From assembly GCA_024449915.1 (NCBI GenBank), contig JAMZAV010000640.1:186001-250000 (forward strand): a stretch of DNA of 64,000 nt, read 5' to 3'. Of the stretch, positions 19,169 through 29,357 are shown in pieces; position 1 is the stretch's first letter; the number at the start of each line of letters is the position of its first letter. The translations under genes and the position numbers were made by a program. The DNA comes from Sweltsa coloradensis. Taxonomy: Eukaryota; Arthropoda; Insecta; Plecoptera; Chloroperlidae. Below the pieces are notes generated by a model. It was given only the letters and a program-made list of their open reading frames with translations. It did not search any database and was not told the DNA's origin.

Positions 19169-22150
19169 TTGGGCTCGTCCCCAAACCAAGCCAAAGACAT
19201 AGTGCGCCTACCGTCTATTACCGTTCTCCATCAGAACTGCCAAAGCATCAGAAATAAAACTTGTGAAATAGAATTAATCCTACAAACAAAGTCAGTTGAT
19301 ATTCTATGTGTCAGTGAGCACTGGTTAAAGGAAGATGAAATTCAACATTTTAAATTAAATGACTATATTCTAGGCAGTAGCTTCTGCAGGAAGGAGTTTT
19401 GTCATGGGGGAACTGCAATATTCATTAAGCGTAGCATAGCTCTTAACAATTTTAGACCTAGAAATGATTTGCAGAGTGGTAATACTGAGAAATGTGCCGA
19501 ATTCTCAGCAATCGAACTAAAATTGCAAAAACTAGTAATTATCGCCGGATATAGGGCTCCTAATACTGATATAAACATGTTTCTAAATAGGGCAGACACA
19601 ATACTCACAAAAATTGCTCAAGAGCACAAAACTATCATTCTTGCAGGCGACTTCAATATAGACTTGATAAAACCATCTTCACACCTCTCACTCCTTAATG
19701 ACCTCTTAAATTCATACCAACTAACTGCCACAGTAAATGAGCCTACCAGAATAACAACAACTAGTAGCACTTGCATAGACAATATATTTATAAACACAAA
19801 CTCTACGCTTAAAGCCTCACTGCTAACAAGTGGCATTTCAGATCACGAAGGACAAATTATAACCTTACCCATGCATGATAAGAAAGAGCTAAAAGACAAC
19901 AGCCGTAGGTCTGACTCTTGTAAGAAGCGAATCCTCTCGGAAACTAATATTATTGCTTTTGTAAGTCTCCTAGAAACTGAAAACTGGTCAAAAGTTCTTG
20001 AAGCGAAATCAACCAACGGGAAATACGATGCATTTATAAATATACTCATGTCTCACTTTGATACTTCCTTTCCGGCAAGGAAGGTTCCAATTAAGAATAG
20101 TAACAAATTCAAAAACTGGTGGACTAAGGGAATCAAAATCTCGTGTAATAGGTTAAGCAAACTCATAAAAATATCGAAGACAAACTCATGCTCAAACGAA
20201 TTCAGGGAATATGTCAGGAGTTACAAACAAATTTATAAAAAGGTGTTGAAGACAGCAAAGCGGAGGTCTGTATCCGAGTTTGTTGCTAATTCCAATAACA
20301 AGAGCAAAGCCATGTGGGATGTAATAAGAAACCACACAAACCACAAAACCGTAGACATCAGTAGGCCTACTTCCAAAATACAACAAATGGTATTTGACGG
20401 GAAAAAAGTAACATCTGAACATGAAATTGCCGAGGCCATGAATAAGTATTTTATCAATATACCGGATAAACTTGTAAATCTAACCACAAACCATCGCGTA
20501 GGAATACCACATCCCATTTCACTATTGAAAACTAACGTAGTCGGGAACTTGAATAGTATGTTCTTAAAACCAACCAATAAAGATGAAATAAAATTAATTG
20601 TATTAAAACTTAGCTCAAAGACCACCCAAGATATTAATGAACTATCAGTGAAACTAATCCAAGCTTCTATTAACCCTCTTCTAACTCCGCTTGAGCACAT
20701 CTTCAATAGCTCACTCTCTTCAGGTACTTTCCCTGAGCAGATGAAAGAAGCAAAAATAATCCCAATATATAAAAAAGATAAACATGATCAACCAGATAAC
20801 TATCGCCCAATTAGTATACTTCCAGTATTCTCGAAAGCATTAGAAAAATTAATATCAACTAGACTTTTTGAATTTTTTCAGCAAAACAATTTGCTGTCAA
20901 CATCTCAACATGGCTTCATGCCTGACAGATCAACTGCAACAGCTACAGCCGAAATGCTGGACAAAGTGTACACTTCCCTTGACAGTGGACACAATACCCT
21001 AGGTGTCTTCTTCGACCTAAGCAAAGCGTTTGACTGCGTAAATCATGATCTACTCCTAGAAAAACTTAACCATTATGGAGTTCGAGGAATAGCAGGACAA
21101 TGGCTAAAATCTTACCTGACGGACAGAAAGCAACTTGTGGTTATCAATAACAACACCCAAACCAAATCAACCTGGCAGACAAACAAGGTTGGAGTTCCCC
21201 AGGGCTCTGTCCTAGGGCCCTTGCTTTTTCTGATATACATCAATGACCTTGCAGCATACTGCAACAAAATCGCTGAACAAGAAAATCTTCCACCTCTCAC
21301 ACTCTTGTTCCTAACTCTATTTGCTGACGACACAAGTATAATCATATCATGTCCAGATTCTAAAAATACAAAAGTATGTGCAGAAATAATAATAAATGCA
21401 ATTGTCACATGGTTTTCAGCTAATCAATTGCACCTGAATGATAAAAAAACACAACTACTTAATTTCAGACTAAAATCAAATATAGCACTGTTAATTCCAC
21501 ACCTAACTGTTCAAAAGGGCACAATAACAACTGTAAGTGAATGTAACTTCTTGGGATTATGCACGGATAACACTTTAACGTGGCAACCACATATTGATAA
21601 GCTTTGTAGGCGACTAAACTCTAGCACATATGCTATCCGTATGTTATCCACTCTTGCAAGCTCAGAGATAACTAGAGTAGCTTACTTTGCTAATTTCCAC
21701 TCAATTCTATCCTATGGAATACTTTCTTGGGGAACAACGTATAAAAACTTGATTAATCGAGTGCTAATTTTGCAGAAACGTGCCATTAGAATATTAGGCA
21801 AGCTTGGGCACCGCGCTAGCTGTCGCGATATGTTTAAAGAGCTCAAAATACTAACAGTTACAAATGTCTACATACACAGCGCAGCTTGCTTTGTGATTGA
21901 CAACCCGGAACACTTCAAAAACTTAATTCAACATGACCATAATACAAGACACAAAACCTCACTTCAGTATCCCTCCCATAAAACCACTCATCTCGAAAAA
22001 CATATATACTATATGGGACGAAGAATTTATAATGCTCTTGCGACTAAAATAATAAACCTTGATATATTAAGACCTAACCTTCGAAAGAAACGAATAAAGC
22101 AGTTTCTCATAGAAACCCCTTATTATAATCTAGATGAGTTTTTCATGTAA
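19169..22150 (+). CDS. LINE ORF2: endonuclease plus reverse transcriptase, intact
   Basis: A continuous 993-codon frame. Residues ~18-230 form an APE-type endonuclease (HQNCQSIRNK, VSEHWL, AGDFNID at ~160, SDHEGQI at ~224). Residues ~480-770 form the reverse transcriptase (DNYRPISILPVFSK, FFDLSKAFDCVNH, GVPQGSVLGPLLF, catalytic FADD at ~718). The tail has the ILTVTNVYIHS and HNTRHK blocks found in CR1/Jockey-type elements. It would nick DNA and prime cDNA synthesis at the nick. No ORF1 lies upstream, where a hAT-like element abuts, so the copy is 5'-truncated. Its 3' UTR matches that of the minus-strand LINE at 32.7 kb. The start ATG at 19169 is the first in frame and may not be native. Confidence 0.9.
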   Translation: MGSSPNQAKDIVRLPSITVLHQNCQSIRNKTCEIELILQTKSVDILCVSEHWLKEDEIQHFKLNDYILGSSFCRKEFCHGGTAIFIKRSIALNNFRPRNDLQSGNTEKCAEFSAIELKLQKLVIIAGYRAPNTDINMFLNRADTILTKIAQEHKTIILAGDFNIDLIKPSSHLSLLNDLLNSYQLTATVNEPTRITTTSSTCIDNIFINTNSTLKASLLTSGISDHEGQIITLPMHDKKELKDNSRRSDSCKKRILSETNIIAFVSLLETENWSKVLEAKSTNGKYDAFINILMSHFDTSFPARKVPIKNSNKFKNWWTKGIKISCNRLSKLIKISKTNSCSNEFREYVRSYKQIYKKVLKTAKRRSVSEFVANSNNKSKAMWDVIRNHTNHKTVDISRPTSKIQQMVFDGKKVTSEHEIAEAMNKYFINIPDKLVNLTTNHRVGIPHPISLLKTNVVGNLNSMFLKPTNKDEIKLIVLKLSSKTTQDINELSVKLIQASINPLLTPLEHIFNSSLSSGTFPEQMKEAKIIPIYKKDKHDQPDNYRPISILPVFSKALEKLISTRLFEFFQQNNLLSTSQHGFMPDRSTATATAEMLDKVYTSLDSGHNTLGVFFDLSKAFDCVNHDLLLEKLNHYGVRGIAGQWLKSYLTDRKQLVVINNNTQTKSTWQTNKVGVPQGSVLGPLLFLIYINDLAAYCNKIAEQENLPPLTLLFLTLFADDTSIIISCPDSKNTKVCAEIIINAIVTWFSANQLHLNDKKTQLLNFRLKSNIALLIPHLTVQKGTITTVSECNFLGLCTDNTLTWQPHIDKLCRRLNSSTYAIRMLSTLASSEITRVAYFANFHSILSYGILSWGTTYKNLINRVLILQKRAIRILGKLGHRASCRDMFKELKILTVTNVYIHSAACFVIDNPEHFKNLIQHDHNTRHKTSLQYPSHKTTHLEKHIYYMGRRIYNALATKIINLDILRPNLRKKRIKQFLIETPYYNLDEFFM

Positions 22151-22395
22151 ATACATCTTGATACTATACCGGTAGTCTATTGTCACACACTGTCCCGATT
22201 GTAAATACCATTTCCTTTTGGCAGAATAACTGCACAAACCCACAGTCATTTCAATGTATCAAGTACACATCTACTTAACTAAATAGGTATCTATTATGTT
22301 TCCTTTAATTAATCTTCCATTTCTATGTTTAAATTTTAGAATATTATTTGTATTGTGTATTATATTATTGTTTGTATTTATAATATGTAAAATGG

Positions 22396-22433
22396 TTAGG
22401 TGGAAGAACAATCCATATCGATTGAACCTCGCC
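22396..22433 (+). promoter_or_regulatory. LINE 3' UTR stem-loop, copy 1
   Basis: TTAGGTGGAAGAA leads into a CAATC/GATTG stem (22409-22413 with 22420-22424, six-base loop) and then AACCTCGCC. Outer GGTG and CGCC can also pair. The same arrangement with a different loop lies at 32754-32792 and a variant at 24279-24315. In this LINE class the 3' end of the RNA is recognised by the RT, so this is a candidate recognition element (inference). Confidence 0.65.
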
Positions 22434-22474
22434 ATTTTTGTTGTAACCATAATATTGTAACAACAGAATAAAGA

Positions 22475-22504
22475 ACTACTACTACTACTACTACTACTAT
22501 TACT
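22475..22504 (+). repeat. (ACT)n microsatellite tail of the LINE
   Basis: The LINE 3' UTR (22151-22474) ends in AATAAAGA followed by eight or more ACT units. CR1-group LINEs commonly end in a short tandem repeat rather than poly-A; this marks the 3' border. Confidence 0.75.
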
Positions 22505-22856
22505 CCTATTTCCGGTTTTATGACGTACATCCGGACCATTCCAGGAGTAAATATGTGAACCTGGTACAGGACAAACAAACAAAGCTAATAAAAGTGCTAG
22601 GCTAGGCCTAGGCCTATCCCTAGACCTTCTCGTGAGGCAGCGTATAAAAAATCAACCGATAAGTACTTTCGTTTAAAATAGCAACGTTCAAGATCTTGAA
22701 GGGTTTTTTTTGTTACTAAATTCAGCAAAAAATGACGACGACGACGACACCCTAAAAGGACTTTTGTTTAAAATAGCAACATTAATCCTTTCCCTTCCAG
22801 AGCACGCCCTGCGTGACTAATTTTGCACTAGTAATACATCTGACTGTAGCCTACGA

Positions 22857-23632
22857 CAGGGTTCCCACAGACCTGGAAAACCTGGAAAAGTCATGAAATT
22901 GAAAATATGGGTCAAAATGTCAGGGAATAGTCAGAGAATTGAGGAAAAAATTCAAAAACCTGGAAAAGTCAGGGAAAATGGGAATTTATTTAAATCTAGG
23001 CTTATTCGGTTTAGGCCTACGTAGGGCCTACTCAAAAAACATATTTTCACCGAATTTTTGAAAATGTTTTCCCGACTCCAAAGTCAGAATTTTTTTAAAA
23101 AATCAATCATTTGTTTTCGTCGCTTAAATAACCGTTTAAGGAATCTAGTGGTTTGAAGGTGAAATCTAGCAGATATTTAGGAAAACGTCCACAACACAAT
23201 AACACAAAAACTACATTATTTTGGTATTGCATTCAACCCACAACTTTTTTTCTAAAACGCACCAAACGCACTCTAAATCCTGATTTTCAAAATTTTCGCC
23301 TGCGGTGCTATTGTTGGGGGGAGGCCCCCCAAACCCCCCGTACTTGGTCCCTTTATAATACCCCCAGGATGAAAAACCTGAATTCAACACTGAGCCTATG
23401 TATGTGTGTATCTGTTAGGGGATCCCCCATAGAAATTTTGCGGGCGGGCCCATGAAACGAAGTTCCGCCCTGATGAAGTACGGGGAAATAAATTTTAGAG
23501 CGTATCGAGGGGGGGCTGCGTTTCCGGCAAGCTATTTTGGGGCGTGTATTACACCTGGAATTAAGCAAAACTAGACCTGGAAAACCTGGAAAAGTCAGGT
23601 AAATTGATTCTAAAAAAAAAGTGGGAACCCTG
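22857..23632 (+). mobile_element. hAT-like element, TIR CAGGGTTCCCAC, copy 2
   Basis: The sister of 4474-5261, collinear over its full length. It has termini CAGGGTTCCCAC and GTGGGAACCCTG and a perfect 5-bp duplication TACGA (22852-22856, 23633-23637). The internal module at 23190-23350 includes AAAACGCACCAAACGCACTC. No transposase. Confidence 0.8.
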
Positions 23633-24224
23633 TACGACTATCCACAGCCTTTTTTGATATGACTCAATTTTGATAGTAGGCTTAGGCCTGGCTAAGCTAT
23701 ATTAATTGACTGTATGGCGTAGGCCTTGTCCAATGTCGGTCCTATAGACATGTCGGCGGTTTGACAGATGATGGATTCCTGTGCCAGAAGTGCTTGTTTG
23801 ATTGAGATAGGGCCTAGATAGATAGGTACCTATCATGGCTTTAAGTTCGGCTTGTCAGCGCCTGAGGCTACGTTAACCTAGAGAACCTCCCTCAGAAACC
23901 GGTTTGACCGCTGACAAGCCAAACTGAGAGCCACTTATAGTCTTTATTTTTGTTGTATAATGGGTTACTGTTCATAGCTCTTCAACTCGACCACTTCTCG
24001 GAGTAGGCCCTAGTCGTAGTATTTGCTTCTGTTTAACAGCATAATCTCTGCTATTTTTTTTTCTGATTTTACGTAGGGAGGGACATATCTTGGTAGGCCT
24101 ATAGGCTATTTTCTTTAGACAAGTGGAAACTTAGTTAGAACCTACTTTTGTAAATCACTTTCAAAGTTTGATTTATTAACCATCAACAGTTTTAGGACTT
24201 TAGGTAACTCGTTGAATTTTTTTA
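23633..24224. other. spacer with an imperfect hairpin
   Basis: AGTTCGGCTTGTCAGCG (23846-23862) pairs with CGCTGACAAGCCAAACT (23911-23927) across a ~48-base loop that itself has CTGAGG/CCTCAG. It could be a tiny MITE or an RNA hairpin. Otherwise no feature. Confidence 0.4.
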
Positions 24225-24320
24225 ATCCATTAACAGATGGGGATTTTTGCCCACAGCACTAACAAAAAACTAAAAATAGTGAGGTTCGACTACAAATCGT
24301 TCTTCCACCTAACCTGTGAA
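24225..24320 (-). repeat. LINE 3' UTR fragment with the conserved stem-loop
   Basis: On the minus strand 24315-24279 reads TTAGGTGGAAGAACG, a CGATT/AGTCG stem, then GAACCTCAC. It is the same arrangement as the 3' UTRs of the LINEs at 22.4 and 32.8 kb, with changes on both sides of the stem. No coding part remains. Confidence 0.65.
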
Positions 24321-24741
24321 CTTAAAACTAGGTAGGTATCTTAATCGGTTATGTTGTTTGTTCCTATATATTGAATATCCTTGGCCAGGAATGGCCAACT
24401 GGTGGCTCGCTGAGCCCTTCCATCAGGCCCCGGGGCTCCCGAGAAACATTCTGAATTACATGGGTTTATACTTCAACGCAATAGCTAAAAGCTCTGCTAT
24501 AATAACTAGGCCTATATAAGCTTTAAAACATACTGTTTTTTACAAGTTGTCCTAAAACGAGTACGTCGATGTAAAACGCATTCTAGTTGTGTCCTGAAAC
24601 GAGGTTATTTTAGTGTTCTTATCGCTTGTAGTTGTCGCCGAGGTTTCTGATGGAACTGTTGGCTTGTATAGTGGTATAATTGCTGTGATTGAAAACTGAA
24701 AATTGCGTGTTGATTAATAAAGTGTTTTCTGTGGTCCAAAT

Positions 24742-25012
24742 TACTATGAGTTTAAGTAAAACTAGTAAGCTGACTCGAAAGGTTGATAGTGAAAATAGGG
24801 CGTTTAATCCGCAGTGGGAATCTGTCTACCTCTTTGGTGTAAATAAGGACAATAAACCACAGTGTCTCGTGATTGGTTAGTGCTGTCGGTGCAAAAGGAA
24901 TTTAATTTAAGGCGACATTATCATTCGAATCATGATGCAAAATATGATAAATATACCGATGATGCACGTAGCGTTCTTGTAGTGGATTTAAAAAACGATA
25001 AAACAGCAGAAA
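24742..25012 (+). pseudogene. ZBED/GTF2IRD2-like hAT transposase N-terminus, fossil
   Basis: The frame from 24742 gives a KLTRKVDSENRAF...W block and ...KPQCLV. After a frame change near 24878 it continues FNLRRHY-x3-H...KYDKYTDDAR. This order (RKVD-x-E-x-R-x-F, W, CLVC, NL-x-RHY-x3-H, KYD) is that of the BED zinc finger at the start of ZBED5/GTF2IRD2-type hAT transposases. The second Cys of the finger falls at the break and the rest of the transposase is absent. Confidence 0.6.
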
Positions 25013-25050
25013 AATATTTTCACTGAACTTGAAAATATTTTTCTGCTGGT
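25003..25050. repeat. 22-bp-arm hairpin
   Basis: AACAGCAGAAAAATATTTTC and its complement are separated by seven bases (CTGAACT), an almost perfect stem. Origin unknown; small foldback or RNA hairpin. Confidence 0.6.
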
Positions 25051-25279
25051 TTATCTTCTTCTCATCATCCTCACTTCTTGCTTCATACATGGTGCTAAAT
25101 TGCTTAATTCAAACTCACAAAATTTAAGTATGTAGGCGTAAATCTTATTTTTTATATTCAATAGTTAGGATCCTATATATAATTGGTAGGATTGCAGTTG
25201 ATTAAGCGGCCCCCGGGATGCTGACTTCGAAAATGAGTGCATACAGCAACAAGGCCTGTAAGATGCCACCATAAGGTCT

Positions 25280-26986
25280 TGTAAAGTACCAGTCTCTTAA
25301 ATCTAAAACTTGGTAAAAGTAATTAAGATCCAGTAGGCAGTGACTTCTTAAAATGTATAAAAGGTTTCAAGTAGGCAGTGATTGAGTAGTTTGTTTACAT
25401 TTATAACCAAGTTTCAGAAGGCTGTATTTTTCACTTATGGTAAAATAATTATATTATTTAAAGTTTTAATAATGTTCTGATAATGATTATTAAAGGTAAA
25501 TACAGCAAATTTAAATTTATAAAAAATAAGTAAATATTAAAAAGTGTTTTATGTGATGTGTAAAAAAGATACAAAAATCTAGAACTTTGAAACAATGAAT
25601 TTGACCAGGAACAGAACAGGGTCCACTAGATACCTAACAGCTGCTGTAAGGTGGGTCTTCGCTTGTACTTCCACAATGTATAAGCGCCATTTTATATCTT
25701 GAAGTCAAGGCCGACTTGATAATGTGTCTACTGAGTGCACGCACACATTATCCAACGGACCTCAAAGAGATTTTGTAAACAAACAGCAGACTGCAGCTGG
25801 ACGTCAATTTCAGAAATCGGTTGCACATTATTTTTTTAATGCAATAAATATTACATAAATAGGCTACCATTTATATAATCTTTGATTCTTATATTTGCAG
25901 GTAACATTATGATGTAAATAATTTTTATATCTTTCAACTTCATATCTCAATTTTCATTTGCATACTAATTTGGATATTAGGGCCCGAGGCAAACTGTCCA
26001 GATACCGGTAGGCCTTTGGCAATAAGGCCTATTAGCATTGATGTGTTTGGTAAGATAAAGATGAGCCCAAGCCTTGCACTTGTCCATACTTGCACCATGA
26101 ATAAACCAATACCTAATGAGGATTAATTTTAATCAAACTTGAACTTGAATCTGAGCTAAGCCTAGGGCCTAGCCCTAAGAACGCGGGTAACCTCCAGACC
26201 TAAGTTCGACGTCGACTTCTACAAGAAAGGTTTATTGGGTAAGGTCTAGGCCTTGGTCTATGAAAAATCCCACACACTAGGGCCTAGCCTAGGCTTATGC
26301 GCATAAAATCTTTTATCGTGGAGTTGTAACTTCATTCTAAACACAAAGTTGGTAATAATCCACAATGCCCAATGATCTGTCAAAACAAAACAAAAACATA
26401 GCACATTCTGCTACGGATAATATTACAGAGCGTGTTCGGAGCGCTCCAGAGTATTTTAAAACACACGCTAAGATATAAAATGGCGGTTTGTTTACATCAG
26501 GTGAGAAGACCCAGCTTACAGCAGCTTAGCATAAGTATCTAGTGGACCCTGGAACAGAATGGCCATCTTGGATGCTACTTGAATCGAGTTAGGTCAAGGA
26601 GTTTTTGCTCTAGTAAAAAAGCAGAAGTGATTCATTTTAAAACTAATTTCAATTATAAGTTTATGTGTCTGCAACTTGGCACCTATAAATATACTTTTAA
26701 GAAGATTTCAAGAGAAGAGAAGTAAGAAGATTAGAAGTATAAGGACTCACAAGAGAAGACTACAGATGGGTGAAAAATCATACTCAAACACAACAGCCAA
26801 AGAAGGTCGTATGATATAAACTTTTAATGTCCAATGTGGTCGTTATCAAGCAGATCAATTTCACTAAATAATTGCTGTAGTATTATTATGTGGTTTAAAA
26901 ATAAATGTCTAATTATGTGTTAATTTGTATGCCAAGTGTGTTGCTCATTGACTGTGTAGGCTAGCCGAGGTGGATGAGATTTACTA
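25280..26986 (+). repeat. 5' LTR of a gag-only LTR retrotransposon (interrupted)
   Basis: It starts TGTAAAGTACCAGTCTC and ends GAGATTTACTA, the same limits as the LTR at 30480-31282. Removing the 935-bp hAT insert and one duplicated GAACAGAA leaves ~764 bp, collinear with the 3' LTR. A TATA box (CTATAAATA, ~26683) and an AATAAA (~26900) give it promoter and polyadenylation signals. No target duplication was found at the outer edges. Confidence 0.85.
25617..26551. mobile_element. hAT element inserted in the 5' LTR
   Basis: The ends CAGGGTCCACTAGATAC and GTATCTAGTGGACCCTG continue inward as imperfect inverted repeats for ~80 bp (GCTGCTGTAAG, GGGTCTTC, GCCATTTTATATCTT). GAACAGAA is duplicated exactly (25609-25616, 26552-26559). 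The 3' LTR has a single GAACAGAA at the same place, an empty site. It has no transposase. Confidence 0.9.
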
Positions 26987-27148
26987 TATGGTAGCCTATC
27001 GAGAAGTAGGTAATAGTGTACATAGGGAAGCGCTGTATCGTTACAATTTGGCAGCCCAACGTTAGTGGTCTTACTGAAGATAATGTCACGCAGAGATTAG
27101 GGGTCTCAATTACACACTTGGCTACAAATAAACCTAGGCTTTGGAATA

Positions 27149-29357
27149 ATGGCTAGTCAAAGTGAAGGTGTTGCTATTGATGAAATAGAGCTAGGGTTGC
27201 AAATTGTTTCTCAAGATTTAGGGAGGACAGAATTGGGACAAATGGATAGTGGTTTAGATAGGCACTTGGCAACCGATATGACTAGCGGGGGCGTAGGAAC
27301 GGGGGGGGATGGGGGGGAAACTCCCCCCCCCCACTTGTTGGCTTGACCCCCCTAGTGGGGGGGTCAAGCCACTAGCCAGGTATGGGTGTCATTTGCTAAC
27401 TAATGTGAGGCCAAGTCTCAGTCTGAACATACTTCTGAAGCCGAAGGTAATACTTAATACTTGTTTTATTTTTAATTTACATTAAATGATGATTGAATTG
27501 ATAGAATTGAGTTGGCCATCAAGGGCGTCTGCAAGGGGGGGGGAGGGCTGGGGTCAAGTGCCTTGCCCCCAGCCCTCCCCGGAATCCTCTTTAAAGCAAT
27601 GTTATTAATATATTAATTAGAGACTAATAATATAAATATTTACGGAATATGTTTTTCTTTACATTAATATACTCAACATTAAAGGTGATAATATATACAG
27701 CGGACGTAACATGATCAATCTCATCAGGACGTTAGCGGTCCAATTTCTTTTTGTGGTTTTCTAGTTTCTAGTATCGACTGCACAAAAATTACATCATTTT
27801 AGTATTGCATTCAGCCCGCTACTTTTTTCTAAAACGCACCAAACGCACTCTAAAAACCTGGTTTTCAAAATTTCGCCTGCTGGGGGGCTCCGCCCCCCAA
27901 ACCCCCCATACTTGTCCCACAGGAGTGTGACCCCCCCACTAAAAAAATAGTTCCTACGCCACTGATGACTAGCACTTCGACGGAGGGATGTTTGGAGTTA
28001 AGTCCAGAAATAAGTTTTTTAATGAATTTCTTGGAGACTAAACTAAGTAGCCTGGAAAATAGAATGGGTACCATGGAAGGTAGCTTGGAAAATAAAATGG
28101 GTACCATGGAAAATAGCTTGGAAAATAAAATGGGTAACATGGAAAATAGCATGAAAAATGAAATGGGTAGCATAAAAAATGACATGTGGCATTAAAAATG
28201 AAGTGGGTAAGATTATGGACGAGAAACTAGAGGTTGTTAAACATGAAATCGATAAGGTAAATCAACGAATGGATGTCATCCAAAATGGATTAGAAGAAAA
28301 ATATGACAGACTTTTCTACACCTTAAAAACAATTCATAGATGTGAAGCTAAAAGTAACTGAAGATGTGGAGGACATTGAAGCCAAAGTAGGGGGTGCTAT
28401 GGAATTGATAAGGGATATCCATGTCATGATTGATGATAATGGCAAGAAATTAGAGGAAGTACAAAAAGAAGTCTCAAAAGTAGAAGAAAAGCGAGAATTA
28501 GATGATAAAAACTTTCAAGAAACTTGCAATGGTCTGGAAAATACTATTCTAACCAATACAAAGAAGTTGGAAAATTCTATTCTAACCAATACAAAAAAGA
28601 TTCAAGATTTGGAAACTCAAGGGATAACAGGCGTTACGGGAACTACCGTTTATGCAAATGATAGCGGTGTAGGAGACCAACTACTTAGAGAGGGCATAAT
28701 ATTCATGGGAGATGGAGGTATTCATCCCATTGAATTTCTGAACTTGTTAGAAAGCCGATTCAAGAACTATTCGGTAAATAACAACAGGAGGTTGGCGTTC
28801 ACTCTACAATGCTTGAAGGGTCAATGCATACCATGGATGCTGGAAATGAGTTTGATTCCTTTGAAGATTTTAAAGAAAAATTCATTAATCATTTTTGGGG
28901 AGACAACGCTCAAGATGTTCTCATGAAACACATATATAGTGCATCCTACGAAGGTGGTAAACAGGGATTACCATCAGTATACTTCAAACGTTTGTTGCGT
29001 CATAATGGATATCTCAGTTGCCCAATACCACATGAAACGATGGTCAAACAACTGCTCAAACATTTTCCTATGGAAATTTGTTTCCATTTCATTCATATAG
29101 ACAACGATGCCACTAAAATCGTAAATCTTTTGGAAAGATTAGAAAGTGACAGACTGATTTGGTTACCTAGTCAAAATAGGAACTATGAAAACACCTACTA
29201 CCACAACTTTGCAACAAATGCCAACAATGATGGATACAAAAATCGACAAACTAACGTCAATTCAAGACCTCTAGATGACTGGCGATCTCCAGGGAACGAA
29301 CGAGCACCTCCTACTAACAACAACGTGACGGCACCTCCATTATTAACAGAAAACTAG
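27149..29357 (+). pseudogene. gag-like gene, split by a transposon and frameshifts
   Basis: The start ATG at 27149 opens a frame that, skipping the hAT element at 27286-27964, continues directly at 27965. A coiled-coil region follows with tandem 11-residue units (like MGTMENSLENK) and then a second helical part. The last third has a capsid-like pattern (GGIHPIEFLNLLESRF, FEDFKEKFINHFWG, GLPSVYFKRLLRHNG). Single-base frame changes occur near 28186, 28335 and 28838, so it cannot make a full protein as read. No zinc knuckle is seen. The family is inferred from position between LTRs. Confidence 0.7.
27286..27964 (+). mobile_element. hAT-like element inside gag, TSD ATGACTAG
   Basis: The ends are CGGGGGCGTAGGAAC and GTTCCTACGCCACTG. 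ATGACTAG is repeated exactly at 27278-27285 and 27965-27972. The ends belong to the CAGTGGCGTAGGAAC family of 6343 and 41390, but the interior differs and includes the shared module (27775-27915) and a GGGGGGCTCCGCCCCCC palindrome. Open frames inside are non-coding. Confidence 0.9.

Noticed and set aside
18459..19257. Short frames upstream of the LINE
   Set aside because: They lie within the hAT-like element at 18411-19122 or overlap its border.
23153..23568. 100-codon and 71-codon frames
   Set aside because: They lie inside the hAT-like element 22857-23632 and are not conserved in its sister at 4474.
27865..28185. 106-codon minus-strand frame rich in Met/Phe/Leu
   Set aside because: It is the antisense of the repeated coiled-coil codons of gag plus part of a hAT element.
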